Shown here: piece by piece, positions 12,021 to 23,312 of the stretch | How the letters are laid out: every line of letters begins with the position of its first letter | How positions within the stretch are numbered: the stretch's first letter is position 1 | Source: Paragonimus westermani | Lineage: Eukaryota; Platyhelminthes; Trematoda; Plagiorchiida; Troglotrematidae | Assembly: GCA_008508345.1 (NCBI GenBank) | Contig: QNGE01000926.1 | Location: 31,528 to 95,527, forward strand | Length of the DNA stretch: 64,000 bases | Direction of reading: 5' to 3' | Program-made: the position numbers and the translations under genes | Notes under the pieces: generated by a model | Databases searched by the model: none | Told to the model about the DNA's origin: nothing | The model's input: the letters and a program-made list of their open reading frames with translations, nothing else

Positions 12021-14614
12021 TTACAGCCCGTTAGAGCTCTAAGGGGGAGTTGACTGGAAAGCCCATGGGGATGCGACAGATGTGATCACTTGTGACTGAT
12101 CTTCAATTCATATGGAAAACTCAAATCTCCTACTACTCACCAGTAATAAGAAATTTAATTCCGAAAAGTATGACTGGATTTAGAGCACTTGCCGGAATTC
12201 TTGAATTATACATCTTAGGGGAATCTTACAGTGTTTGTAATACACAGGATTGGGCGGTGAATAATATCAAAAACGTATAAAGGTGTTTGTTTCAGAAACA
12301 GCAGAGGACACAGAGCGATAAGAAATTACACGCCGGTGAGAAGCTTAACTCGGACGTGTACACTGAGACATAAAACAAGCACACTTCAGCAGGTAATTGG
12401 TTGCCAGTACTGACATTGAAGGTTGCACATCGTTATAAAGCTGGTCAGGTGACCACGATACTTAGAGATACTGAACAGTAACACGAATATATGCATCAAG
12501 TCTGCAGTGAAAATAATTCACGAATAGCGCTGTCAAAATAGATTCAAGTGGTGCTCTATGTTGCACATACTCTAGCAATAAAAAATGCCGGTTGCTTTTC
12601 AGGAGACCCAGACTGCGGTGCAGTTCCTGCGGGTGAGTCTTGTACACAGTGACCAAACTCACAAACATGTCTGAGGGAATGGTATAGATTCATTTGGTCT
12701 ACATAAACAGACACGGCAGTTTTGAGAACCATTGATGCATGATGATGATGATGATGATGATGAGGAGGAGGAGGAGGAGGAGGACAAATTTGGAGAGATC
12801 AATTTTTTAAAAGGGAAGGTTTAAACGTATCCTGTAACATAAATAAGAAAAGAAGCTGTTGTTGGAAAATGAGACTATAGCTAACCGATAACGAAACTGT
12901 ATATAGGTAAAGGGATCTTAAAATCTGAACTATCTCAAGAAGTTAGTCAAGATTCGTAACAAAGGAAGGTCGGTCAAGATTGGTGCACATAGTTCCAAAA
13001 AATTATGCATTACTGAATTCGTCATTCATAGGTGACCAAACTATAACTGATTAAGCGGTACCAGCCTATAGTGGGGGGCTGGTAGGATTCCAAAATCAAT
13101 AGGTTGTCAGTTCGTTTCTGCTGTCGGGTGGGTACTTCAGTGTTTCACAGAATGTTGCTGGTGGATGAATAGACAGGTGGCTAAATTCGGCAGGAGGGTC
13201 TGCACCAGTTGTGATGAAAACGTTTTCTTCTACCGAGTAGCGAACTCTCTAATGCTACCTGCAGATTACTGTCATTTTCCGACTATCGAGGATAAAACGC
13301 CAAACACCTTTTCTCCACGTATAGAAGATTCTATTAGTTGATTAGTTTCATTCTGAGCTGTGCACTCTGTAACCTCATCTACCTAGGCCTGCCAGTGTCG
13401 AAAAAAGTGGTCTGCAAGAGCAATCCATAAACGAATCCATTGATGAGGACACCAGCCCATGTGAACTAACCCTCAGTATCAGAGAAAGGATCAGAAGTCT
13501 TCACTTGATGGATAACTAGGAAGTGCATCCTTCTCAAGACCATGTTTCGGAACTAATAATGCTGGAGAAGTTACTAATGCGTCCGAAAAAACGCAAACAA
13601 ATTTAATCACACTGTTAGAGTTTCTATGGCTTTAGAAAATATTTTGGCTCCCCAAAACAGAACATCTGGAAAGATTGCTGTAATAGGAACATGTAAATGG
13701 TACTTTATGTCTCACATAACCAGCAACACAAAACATGGGACATACAACCTCACACGTGCCTGGCTGAACCAAGGATTTTTGGGATTGCGGAAATCCATCG
13801 TTTTATTGTTTAGATTGTCACTCTGCCTGCAAGTTTTAGCCTCGGTAACTGATCGCCCCCTGAGACAGTCCCAGCCCGTCTTTATCATCTCAAGGGTTTT
13901 CCCATAACACTGAGATCGGCTCCTGTACACCTCTGTTGCCAGTATTCTGGACACTTAACGTGCCGAAGTCCTTTACTTAGTTAAACGTACACCAATGACC
14001 TGATGCATCTTTTTCAAACTAATCAACCCTGATTGCTCTCTGAAGCATACTTTATTGAGGGTTTAATTTTTTTCACCCTTCCATAAGAGTAGTGGTACCA
14101 GCAGGGGTCGCTCTGAACATTGCTCAAATCCCATCGACTTCTTACACCGCGGAGAAAGCTTTACCGTAGATTATGAACGCGAGCCTTCCACGCTTACACA
14201 TAATCCGATTCGGCCCGGTGCGACCCAAAAAACTAGGGAAACCAGAGTTGGGATTCTGAATAGCCTCACTGCTACTGAACACACAATGGACGGCCCGAAG
14301 ACTTGGTACGGATACACGCGCCTGAGTGAAACCCAAGGCCATTGGTTAAACTACGTACGAGGGCCAATGTGCCCCTGAGCGCTCACTCACACGGACGCAG
14401 TCGAATGGCAGACGATGTCCACATATGCCAACAAACAACACACGGGCAAGCAACAGTCTCACGTGCTGATGTATTGTCCAGCCAAAATCCAGCTCATTTA
14501 CGAATCGGGTGGCATCTAACTAGAGCTAGAACAACCAGTCGCCAAGCAATGAGAGACAACACGTTGAAAACCCATATACTCTTGATAAAAGACTAGAATG
14601 AACACTGTTAACTC
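12021..14614. other. No gene recognised; GC-richer patch near 14.1-14.5 kb
   Basis: Frames are short. A GC-richer block at about 14140-14480 contains overlapping frames on both strands (66 and 84 codons) without a recognisable domain. Its composition differs from the AT-leaning surroundings, which could mean an unrecognised repeat. Confidence 0.5.
12739..12783. repeat. Compound trinucleotide microsatellite (ATG)n(AGG)n
   Basis: About eight ATG/GAT units run straight into about seven GAG/AGG units. This is a simple compound microsatellite with no coding frame around it. Confidence 0.97.
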
Positions 14615-15465
14615 GGTTGGAGAGGCGTACCACATAAAATGAAACTACGGTGATCCAACAAGCAGACCATGTGAACTAACATTACGAAGAAAAATATGAT
14701 CGCCAGTCCAAAAACAGTTATGGTGGTTCAGGTATAAATGACGCAAAATGAACCAAACCACAGTCTAAGCTGTGAACAATGTCCAAAGTAGTTGGTGCGG
14801 ATACCGGTTTTCAGGCCAGCTCAATTGCAAATAGTCGGATCGATGACTAAACCACTCATGATCAGGACGATGTTTGTGTTGATGAATGCTACAGCTTGGT
14901 AGACGATATTTGGTAGTGGGGCTATTCACCGCGGCCACAGTGTTTGAACGAATTACGTTTGCAAACAAATCGTATGGACCATGCAAAGAACTAGGAGAGC
15001 TGACATGAAATTATGGTAGAATGCTGCCCACCAACTATTGGACAGTTAGTTACAACTCAGAACAGATCCCATCACTCGAGTTCTTGTAGCGTCGTAATAT
15101 TACCATGATGAAGAGTCCAGGTTGCCGCAGTGGTTCCGAACTATCAGGTTGAGGACAGCTCGGTCAGTTAGTCACCGACATAGGCAATATAGTCTGTGTG
15201 GAGTAGCAGTGCCATTAGTGATGTAATGATCTTCGTTATCAGTGGTTGTGATTTGTGTTCCAGATCCCGAATAGTAGACAATGGGATGTACTGGTGCTCA
15301 GATGAGTTTCCTATGCTGACTTTTCCTTCTACTGTCCACATATGCCTTAATAACATAGCTTGCTATTCGTCATGTTGTTGTGGTTTGTTATGGTTTCAAC
15401 GACCCAACAATCCCGCGAACTAATTTGCCTAATTGCTAACATATCTGACGGCTCACCACTCTACT
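14615..15465 (-). repeat. Left arm of an 851-bp inverted repeat
   Basis: The reverse complement of this segment is found at 22462-23312. I could follow the match from the GGTTGGAG end to the CTCTACT end with only about three mismatches, all near the outer edge. Both arms measure 851 bp. Short frames inside are identical in the two copies, but I recognise no domain in them. The left arm continues into a diverged repeat at 15475-15850, whereas the right arm stops abruptly at 22462. This suggests the left locus is the source and the right is a truncated inverted copy. No terminal inverted repeats or target duplications were found. Confidence 0.95.
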
Positions 15466-15474
15466 AATTGGCAC

Positions 15475-15850
15475 TGTGTGATGAGATTGCGTTGAAGCGG
15501 TTTGCTGAATGAAGAAGACTCAATCAGTGGGAGTTGGAGCACAAGCTGCTGCAAATGGAATTGTGATCGAAAGGCGCCAACCAATTAAAAACGGAGACCA
15601 ACGACCGCACCGAAATTGTTTGTAAAAAGTACAGATTACAACCAGTTATTAGAATGCGCGTCAGATTTAAACGGAGTTGCTCATGCCAAGATTGTTGAAC
15701 GTGGCAACGAACTGGCCAATCAAAGCGCAAGAACGCTAGCAGTCTAATAGCTGTCGTAAATACGGTTGTTTCTGTATGAAAAGAATAGTTTTCAAACAAA
15801 ATGAGACTGCTTAATGCCGCCCAGACTGCTGTTGCTTTGGCATTCTGTCT
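15475..15850 (-). repeat. Dispersed repeat X, copy 1
   Basis: This aligns, with substitutions and indels, to 17125-17465 in the same orientation. Shared blocks include GCGGTTT, GGAATTGTGATCGA, CCAACCAAT/CTAACCAAT, TTGTTGAACGTGGCA versus TTGTGGAACGTAGCA, CAAGAA followed by GTCGTAAAT/ATCGTAAAT, and GCCCAGACT. It begins about 10 bp beyond the left arm, and weak similarity between the copies continues into the arm. The repeat therefore probably belongs to the same larger element as the arm. The minus strand has a 110-codon frame (15524-15856) with no recognised domain. Confidence 0.75.
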
Positions 15851-16489
15851 CAGCATCTTGTTGGGATCAAAACGTCAGATTTCTTGAAAGTACTCAACGA
15901 CGTTGTGCATGCAGACATAGGACTGACCGGTGAGCGCGGCTATCTCAGACTGCACGTCTAGCCAGCCATTCGAGTGGTCTCCAACCGACAGAAATCATCT
16001 ACGGGTTTCATTCAAGAGAACAAGCAAAGTCTATGTTTCCTGTCCATTTAGTTGTCTCACCACCTCGTTGGTGGTTTCGAAGATTAATGTGCAGTGCGGT
16101 GTAAGCTCAGCTGACGTAAAGAACGTGTAACCTAACCATCGTGAGCTCTGCCATTCAACAGTTCGACACACTGTTCACGACTTCAAAGATTTTGAAAAAA
16201 ATACCTTGGGGAAAAGCCGCACTATTCACACGATGATCTCCTTGGGGCACGACTGCTGAAGGGGACGAAGACAGTCAAACGTTTCAAGTCTCCCATGTGG
16301 AATGGCTAAGTTTTCACGCCGTGGAAAAAGTGGAGGCAACCATGCCTACCAAAGCGACAGATGAGGGAGGTTGGCACAGGTCACATTTTTTACTGTTCAA
16401 GCCCTAATTACTCCAACACATCACTCCAGCAGATGAAACCGTCTGCAACCACATGTGAGCTACAATAAAGTGAGTAGGAGTGGAAACCT

Positions 16490-16650
16490 TCCAGTCTCGA
16501 AGACACTTCATTTCGAAGGTGAAGGTCTCATCCATCGCTGACCGGCTTCATTGTGAAAGGTGACCAAGTCGGAGACAAGATTAGTCCGAAAGGGGCAGCT
16601 GCGATCAATTGTGGGTAATGTTCGACTTATATAAGTGAAATTTCTCAACG
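16490..16650 (+). mobile_element. Degenerate SINE body
   Basis: The blocks GAAGACACTTCATTTCGAA, GGGGCAGCTGCGATCAATTG and TGTGGGTAATGTTCGAC follow the order of the SINE body (GTGCTTCRTTTCGAA ... GCAGCTGCGATCAxxTG ... TGAGTGATGTTCA). The head is not recognisable. Confidence 0.5.
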
Positions 16651-17124
16651 AGGCTATGGGCTAAGGTTATTACTGTCACTGGGTGGTCCGCAGACAACTC
16701 GTCAGATCAGACAGATCGTCGCTGCGTGGAATCGGTCCAACGGACCAAAAATGATAGGCGAAAATTTGCGATAGAAACTTTCAGTCGAACGCTCGTAACA
16801 TGGCAAAAGTTTAACTGGAAACATCGCTACATTGTGAACCGAAACTATAGCTGACAAACGTGGGCCCACGGGAAGCGCAACAAAGTGTGAATTTGACGAT
16901 AACGATTTTGCTTCATTTTCACGAAGGTGACATTCATCTTGTTCGGTATGGTTTAAGTGTTTCGGTAAGGAAACTAAACAGCATTATATCGCTCGCCTAT
17001 TTCATGCAAATCAGCTTAGCATCAGGGAGTGATTCCATGTACTGATAAGTGGATTCTTCCAGCCCGCCTTCCACGAAGTCTCACAGCAAAGTAGGAAGGA
17101 GAGAGCGAGTACCACTCAAAGTTC

Positions 17125-17465
17125 AAAATGTACTGAGACTGGACTGGGGCGGTTTCCTGATTAGAGAAGGCGCAGTCAGTCAGAATTGATGCAAAGCTGC
17201 TACAGACGGAATTGTGATCGATCGGCGCTAACCAATCAAAAAAGGCGGTCAGCTGCTGTCTGAATTCCTATCATATTCAAACTGATTTGCTCTATCCAAG
17301 GTTGTGGAACGTAGCAGTTAACTGATCAACCAAAACGCAAGAAAGCTTGTAGCCCAACAAAAATCGTAAATGCTGTTTTTCCTCCATAAAAATTGACAGC
17401 ATTTTCCAATATACTGAGGCTGTTTAATATGGCCCAGACTATTGTTTTTCTGTATATCTCGATTC
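17125..17465 (-). repeat. Dispersed repeat X, copy 2
   Basis: Diverged partner of the copy at 15475-15850 in the same orientation. It lies on the same strand as, and about 200 bp from, the solo LTR at 17662-17983. An 80-codon minus-strand frame (17318-17560) has no recognised domain. Its greater divergence shows it is an older insertion than the 851-bp pair. Confidence 0.75.
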
Positions 17466-17661
17466 GGTAGCACAGCACGCGTCACTGAACACTCAAAACG
17501 GTTATCGAAAAGTCTCACTTTACGTCCAGAGTGGATATACATTTGCGGTGACAGACTCACATATTTTTGTGAGACTACTCCGCGAAGGAGACAGTTTCAG
17601 AGACTGATACGAGCAACGTTATCAGCACCGACTTTCAAGTCTAAGCTGGTCAGGATCCTTG

Positions 17662-17983
17662 TGTTGTGAATCCAGAAGGCGGACGACACAAAGGTTACTT
17701 TATTGGAGAAACCAACACACTACTTAAGCGTCTGAGCACAACTAGAAACGGAAACACTCATTTGCACACCGTACTCTTCTGAGGATACTCCAGTCGTTGT
17801 AGACACCATGTATCAGTTCCGTCGTGCAGCGAAAGCCATTATATGTCATTCTGCCCTCCAACGATCCATCCCGTATCTCTGTCGTATTTATCACGCGATT
17901 ATCTCGATCCGCGATCATTTCGATCCATGCTGCTACTGAATAGTGGTGTGAGTAGTATGGTGCGACCGTATCTCCTCACTATA
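17662..17983 (-). mobile_element. Solo LTR, family Y, copy 1
   Basis: On the minus strand this 322-bp unit begins TATAGTGAGG and ends GGATTCACAACA, close to the TG...CA ends of LTRs. It aligns over its whole length to 54417-54733. Shared blocks include CACCACTATTCAGTA, ATGG(C)TTT(C/T)GCT, TATCCTCAGA versus CATCCTCAGA, AAATGAGTGTTT, and an AATAAA signal about 50 bp from the end. The flanks carry a perfect 4-bp direct duplication, CTTG, at 17658-17661 and 17984-17987. A 4-bp target duplication with a polyadenylation signal and no body fits a solo LTR of an LTR retrotransposon. I cannot assign the superfamily. Confidence 0.8.
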
Positions 17984-18689
17984 CTTGTTTACTCGTATGA
18001 GAGTCAACGTTAAAAGTATAGTCAGTGCACTTGTGACTGGGTCGGAACTTTGGCTGTCTTTCATGGATCTTGGCTTCACTGTGACTGGTGGAGCGAAGCA
18101 GTATTAAACACTCGAGTCATTTCAGGTTGTAGCTACATTTCGGGTCCCCGCCAATCACTAGGTAACTCCGCGTCTATCTAAACTGCCTGAGGGATTTTTC
18201 TAGCTTAGATATCAACCGTTCTTTATCACTCCGGGAGAGAGGAGAGAAGTGGTCTCGTCCAGCAGCTTTGTTATGCTTTAACAATTAAAAATTCGGCGCC
18301 ACTTCTGCTTTCGAATGTGTATCGTATGGAACACAACTGGCCACTCAGATTTCATTGACTGCAAGGTCCGCTTAAGGTCAGCTGAATTGTCTCTCAAAAT
18401 GTCTTGCCCACATTTAAGTTGGCGCAAGTCGCTGGTGATAAAGGTGTCGTTTTTCTCAATTTAGTATCAATTACAACGATTTGACAATCAGCAAAACTAG
18501 CATTGTGGTATTTCAGAGTGAAAGACTTGCCTCGTGTCCTTCGAATGTTTGACCAAGTCACACTCACTTTCTTTGCACAAGCTTTTATTCAGCCTGCATG
18601 TGAATTCTAGAAGGTCAGTGTTATATTCAGAGTAGCGTGGGATCAGAGCCTTCTGACACATACGGTCACTGAGGAATTAAAGTCCTACA
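17984..18689. other. Unassigned, possibly LINE 5' part
   Basis: Nothing was recognised with confidence. The stretch just upstream of the LINE endonuclease relic (from about 18300) may hold the N-terminal endonuclease coding region, but I could not see its motifs. Confidence 0.4.
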
Positions 18690-18712
18690 AACTCGATGCT
18701 CTGTGGCTTTTA

Positions 18713-19080
18713 CTAACTACGTGTGGCCAATATACACTCCTATTGGGAGGTATTTATCGTTCATCCCCATGCAACACATTTTTGTAAACCCAGACAACTT
18801 CCTAAGATTATTGATATGGGTGATTGTAACGAACCTAAGATAAGCTGGTTGTCAGTGTTTCACTCGGACTATGAAGGAGGACTTCCGGGTTCTTTAGCGA
18901 CGTTGATATGACAGAACTCGCAAACGCCCTTACGCAGCATCACTCTAGCCAGGTTCCTTCCATGCTTGACCTAGCGGCTACTAAGGCAATTTACCTGATG
19001 GTCAAAGTAGTCACCAAACTACCAAATGAATACAGTGACCAAGTTTTGGTCCCCTTTGTTCCTCCCTGTTACTGGGCGTA
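18713..19080 (+). pseudogene. LINE endonuclease domain remnant
   Basis: In one frame LLLGGIYRSS appears (about 18735-18770), matching the usual core strand ending in GxIYRxP. After a frameshift comes IIDMGDCNEPKISWLS (about 18805-18855), the eroded GDFNAPxIxW motif that contributes catalytic Asp and Asn. It is followed by GGLPGSLATLI and, after another stop, SMLDLAATKAIYL, corresponding to the PSxLDLVxT block before the catalytic SDH. The SDH itself is not visible, because the expected spot reads NEYSDQVLV. Stops and frameshifts make it non-functional. Confidence 0.85.
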
Positions 19081-19779
19081 ACAGTTCAAAAATTCACCTC
19101 AGTTAACTTTGCTAGCTTGAGAGTTTGTTTCCATTAGCCCCCTCTTCAGTAGCTATCATGCGTTTCATACCACATTCCAAAAATCGGACGTATCACACAA
19201 ACTGTGTGCTTCTTCTCCTTCACCATTTCCGCTTGTACAACCGCGCCTCCTACATGGAGGTTTCCAATTGTTCGTAAGGCACAAACTCACAAGGACCTCA
19301 GAAGAAACGAACACTTTCCACGCCGTTTAAAATAGGTACAACCAAGGAGTGTGTGAGCTAATTGAGCCAGAACAATAAATGATTCTACAGAGAGTACGTA
19401 TGGATAAAAACTGCTCAGTTAGGCATGCACGTCGATCGAGAAAAAGGAGCCCTCAGCTCTTTCTCCCCTACTGCCTGATGGTGTGACTTCTTTTGACCCT
19501 ATAGCTTTTGCACAGATATTTGGAGAGTGGTAAACGATGGTTTGCAATGCTGCACCGCCGAGCTGGAGCCCAAACCTATGTCTCCGAAACAACTTGCCAG
19601 TCACTCCCTATATCTGACATTTCTGTACTGCATGCCGGAGATATCCAATGCAAGGTTACTTCATATAGTACAATATAGTTCATACAGTTCAAACAAGATC
19701 CATTACATCAACTGCCTTGCCTGACAGAACCCCTTCGTAAGCCATTTACGCAGACACTCTGAAATTGCATTCTTTGTGA

Positions 19780-20860
19780 TGCATATATGGAGGTCAAGAT
19801 CACGCTAATTTTCAAGGTTGGTGCTCAGCACTCCCCGGCTAGCTATCGACCAGTCAACCTCAATAACGTTCCATTCACAATAACGGAGCGTTTATTAAAG
19901 CGTGCCATCCTCAACACCTAATAAAGAATGGTCTTTTTCCTCCAAGCTGCATGGCATCCTCTCTAGTCGATCATGCATAACCAACATGCCTGATGCAGAC
20001 CGAAGATGATGGCCTAATCTCAGATGCTGTCTTCTTTGATTTCACCGAGTCTTCTGAGTGTGTCTCACACAGTTCCTTAGGACACAAACTTGGGGCCTAT
20101 TCATCCAAGACAAAGTTATTTGCTTGATTGCATCTTTTGCTTGATGGTAAAACTTTAAAAGTTAGAACCGGAAAAGACCTTTCATCTCCCACCTTGACTT
20201 CTACAGAGATTCCTCGGTGATCAGTGTTTGGTCCTTGCTATTCTTACTTACATTAACGACCTTCCTGACAGTATTTCCAGCAAACCCGTCCTCTACCCTG
20301 ACAGTCTGAGAATATGGAGCGTTAGTGATCTCATTTCATCGTAACCTTATCTTGCAGCGGTCAGGCGCTAGTTAGACGACTCAAGTCTGTATTCGAATGA
20401 CAGTAAGTACGTACGCGTGCAACTCTGGCAATGTCTTCGTGATTCATGGTGTGCTCGACACAGTAGACATTACAAAAACTGGTCTGTAGAAAGCTCTAGG
20501 TATGTAAATTTCATCCAACTTCTCTTTCGTCTATCATCAAAAGATGTCCACTAAAACGGGTCCGCTATTGTAGAGATGATTAGACATGCCTTTTCCCACA
20601 CAAGTGAATAAGCGTTTTAAAATTCTGCTGCCTTATATACAGCCGTTACCTGCTTGTGCTAACCAAGTCGCTTATACCGGCCTGAAAGGAGAGATGCTCG
20701 CCAGTGAGTGTGTTCAGCACACGGCTACCAAACTGATTACGAGCCTAAGAAATATCGCGTATGGATCTTGACTTAAAGTTATTGATCCGTATCAACTTAA
20801 TTTTTAACGACTCTGTCGTGATCTAATTCTAACACACATATACTTTATGATAGAAAACGT
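19780..20860 (+). pseudogene. LINE reverse transcriptase remnant
   Basis: Visible blocks in order are IFKVGAQHSPASYRPVNL (19810-19863), the KKGDxxxxxNYRPISL region; DAVFFDFTESSECVSH (about 20018-20065), containing the first catalytic Asp block FxDxxKAFDxVxH with KAF eroded to ESS; VRTGKDLSSP; SVFGP, from GVPQGSVLGP; YINDLPDSIS (about 20249-20280); and LYPDSLRIW (about 20291-20318), where the catalytic YADD has decayed to YPDS. Further on, CVQHTATKLITSLRNIAYGS and DLILTHIYF belong to the conserved C-terminal region of CR1-type ORF2. Several stops and frameshifts separate these blocks. Loss of the second catalytic Asp shows the copy is inactive. Confidence 0.9.
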
Positions 20861-20990
20861 ACAGAAGTTCTTTATTGTAGTAGCTGAGAACGGTCGACAA
20901 GAACATGAACAATTATTTACAAGCTCTGTCATTAGACCTTCTTCAGGCAATATTTCTTTGCCTATGTAACAGTCAAACACTGAAACGGTC

Positions 20991-21611
20991 TTCCTTCTGA
21001 AACCGTAGTTACAGGTCTAGTGACGTTAGATTCTCATTTACTTGAGTCCTAGCTAAACGCTTAATTCTGTTCTGTTCTGGGTACTTGCTTTACTTCCTAA
21101 GAGAGGTACTATGTCTTATTTTTAATTATTGTCTTTCGGACCAATAGACGCTGGTTTGACACCAAATAAAACAAGCTGGCTGAATCTGGGTACCGTAGAC
21201 CTCTAGTCACAGGCCCATATATTACCACCGAAATCGCTGAAACCAAATGACTCTCATTTGTGAGACCTCGTATTGTGGAAGAAATTCGACTAAACGCATG
21301 ATCACCTCATGAAAGTGGGCTGAGAATGCAAATCCGCACTGTGGTAGAGATGTATTACTGACAAGCTCCGACTAGAACGAAACTCGAATCTAGCGCTAAC
21401 TTCCGAAAGGGACCGGCTGAAAAGTCTATGGAACTGCGGAAGCTGTAATCAGGTGCAATTTATATCAATTATACTTTCTTGCTACTTACCAGTAATTGCC
21501 TCACCAATAAAAACCACCGACACTGCTGACCCATTAAGAGTAAGTCGGACGCAACTTGGACTTTTGATCAGCTGTTATGGCTCATCGGCAATGCCTTCTG
21601 GTAGCATCTAA
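20991..21611. other. No feature recognised
   Basis: This lies between the LINE relic and the LTR. Part of it may be decayed LINE 3' sequence, but no motif supports that. Confidence 0.5.
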
Positions 21612-22205
21612 TTGAGTGTGTGTGTACGTCTTATAAAGTCAGGCTGAGCGCCAGGCAGAAGCGATCGAACGGAAGACGTGTAGCGAGAAGGCATCCAATA
21701 AAGCACATTCTTTATTGTCCAAATCGCCAGTCACATGCAACGCGCGCTCTCTCGTTTGTGAGTCATAATTCCATCCCGCAACACGCCCCGGTTTCCGTTC
21801 ACACGTCGTGTGCACTTCTCACCGGTTTACGTGTGTGATCGCCGCCTTCTATCGGGGGGTTTTCCGCTTGCCATTCCTCGTCTGTTTGTCCGATTTCGTT
21901 GCGCGATGGCTCGTCCGGCTGCTCGTGCTGTCCGCCATCCACCCAGTGTTGGCCTTGACCGTATTCCAACATCGTGTCGAGATGTTCTTTTGAATGTTGG
22001 AAAAACCACGCCTCCGATCTGGCCGTCTGTCGTATTTCGCCTGCCCTGCCTCGCCCGTTGGTCCGATCCAGCCGAGCGATGACTCATCCGGTCGCGCACG
22101 TTGTTCTTGATTCGATCGCAGCAGGCTTTTGAACGTACCTCCCCGCGTTGAGGTATTCGGCCGAGCGTTCGAAAACTCGCACCTCCGGCCTGACAATCCA
22201 TCACA
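21612..22205 (-). mobile_element. Ty3/gypsy-type LTR (copy B) with internal tandem duplication
   Basis: On the minus strand this starts TGTGATGGATTGTCAGGCC at 22205 and reaches an AATAAAG polyadenylation-like signal near 21712. It is GC-rich compared with its surroundings and nearly identical to copy A, so both insertions look young. Two related units, about 21865-22037 and 22038-22205, lie in tandem with a 173-bp period, whereas copies C and E have only one such unit. The lower boundary (about 21612) is uncertain; no primer-binding site or pol follows and I found no matching target duplication. It ends about 256 bp before the right 851-bp arm. Confidence 0.8.
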
Positions 22206-22461
22206 CATGTACTCAGCGATATACGATAAACCGCCTTCAACGCTAATTCACTCTAAAGGGGTGACAATCTCAACTTTCAGAATTGTAAACTTCGGAATAA
22301 ATACTGAACTGCCGTCTGTCAAACAGCACGCAATCATTAAGCAGTCGGCCCTGGTAGTGTCGACAGCCGTTCCCACAGGCAGCCATTTTCAGTACAGCGA
22401 TTCAGTCTTTTCCGCCGAGTTCAGTGGGTTGGCTATATTTGTACAGTATGTCAATTACTAA

Positions 22462-23312
22462 AGTAGAGTGGTGAGCCGTCAGATATGTTAGCAATTAGGC
22501 AAATTAGTTCGCGGGATTGTTGGGTCGTTGAAACCATAACAAACCACAACAACATGACGAATAGCAAGCTATGTTATTAAGGCATATGTGGACAGTAGAA
22601 GGAAAAGTCAGCATAGGAAACTCATCTGAGCACCAGTACATCCCATTGTCTACTATTCGGGATCTGGAACACAAATCACAACCACTGATAACGAAGATCA
22701 TTACATCACTAATGGCACTGCTACTCCACACAGACTATATTGCCTATGTCGGTGACTAACTGACCGAGCTGTCCTCAACCTGATAGTTCGGAACCACTGC
22801 GGCAACCTGGACTCTTCATCATGGTAATATTACGACGCTACAAGAACTCGAGTGATGGGATCTGTTCTGAGTTGTAACTAACTGTCCAATAGTTGGTGGG
22901 CAGCATTCTACCATAATTTCATGTCAGCTCTCCTAGTTCTTTGCATGGTCCATACGATTTGTTTGCAAACGTAATTCGTTCAAACACTGTGGCCGCGGTG
23001 AATAGCCCCACTACCAAATATCGTCTACCAAGCTGTAGCATTCATCAACACAAACATCGTCCTGATCATGAGTGGTTTAGTCATCGATCCGACTATTTGC
23101 AATTGAGCTGGCCTGAAAACCGGTATCCGCACCAACTACTTTGGACATTGTTCACAGCTTAGACTGTGGTTTGGTTCATTTTGCGTCATTTATACCTGAA
23201 CCACCATAACTGTTTTTGGACTGGCGATCATATTTTTCTTCGTAATGTTAGTCCACATGGTCTGCTTGTTGGATCACCGTAGTTTCATTTTATGTGGTAG
23301 GCTTCTCCAACC
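22462..23312 (+). repeat. Right arm of the 851-bp inverted repeat
   Basis: Near-identical reverse complement of 14615-15465, with the same 851-bp length. The join at 22462 is abrupt: the neighbouring X repeat that continues the left arm is absent here. Its two short frames (62 and 73 codons at 22571 and 22941) match those of the left arm exactly. The arms are separated by 6996 bp. Confidence 0.95.

Larger units (their letters stand above)
18690..20990 (+). mobile_element. CR1-like non-LTR retrotransposon (LINE) relic
   Basis: Translated fragments in the plus direction follow LINE ORF2 order: end of the apurinic endonuclease (18713-19080), linker (about 19450-19520), RT (19780-20320) and C-terminal domain (about 20700-20850). 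The frame changes repeatedly and contains many stops, so the element is dead. The GDxNxPxISWLS endonuclease motif, the FFDF block of RT and the C-terminal ATKLITSLRN block point to the CR1/Jockey group; CR1-like is my best guess. Neither the 5' untranslated region nor the 3' end could be delimited. The element lies wholly between the two 851-bp inverted arms. Confidence 0.85.

Noticed and set aside
22129..22240. Long overlapping frames on both strands over the LTR at 22 kb (up to 137 codons)
   Set aside because: They come from the GC-rich LTR itself, which has few stop codons; not protein-coding.
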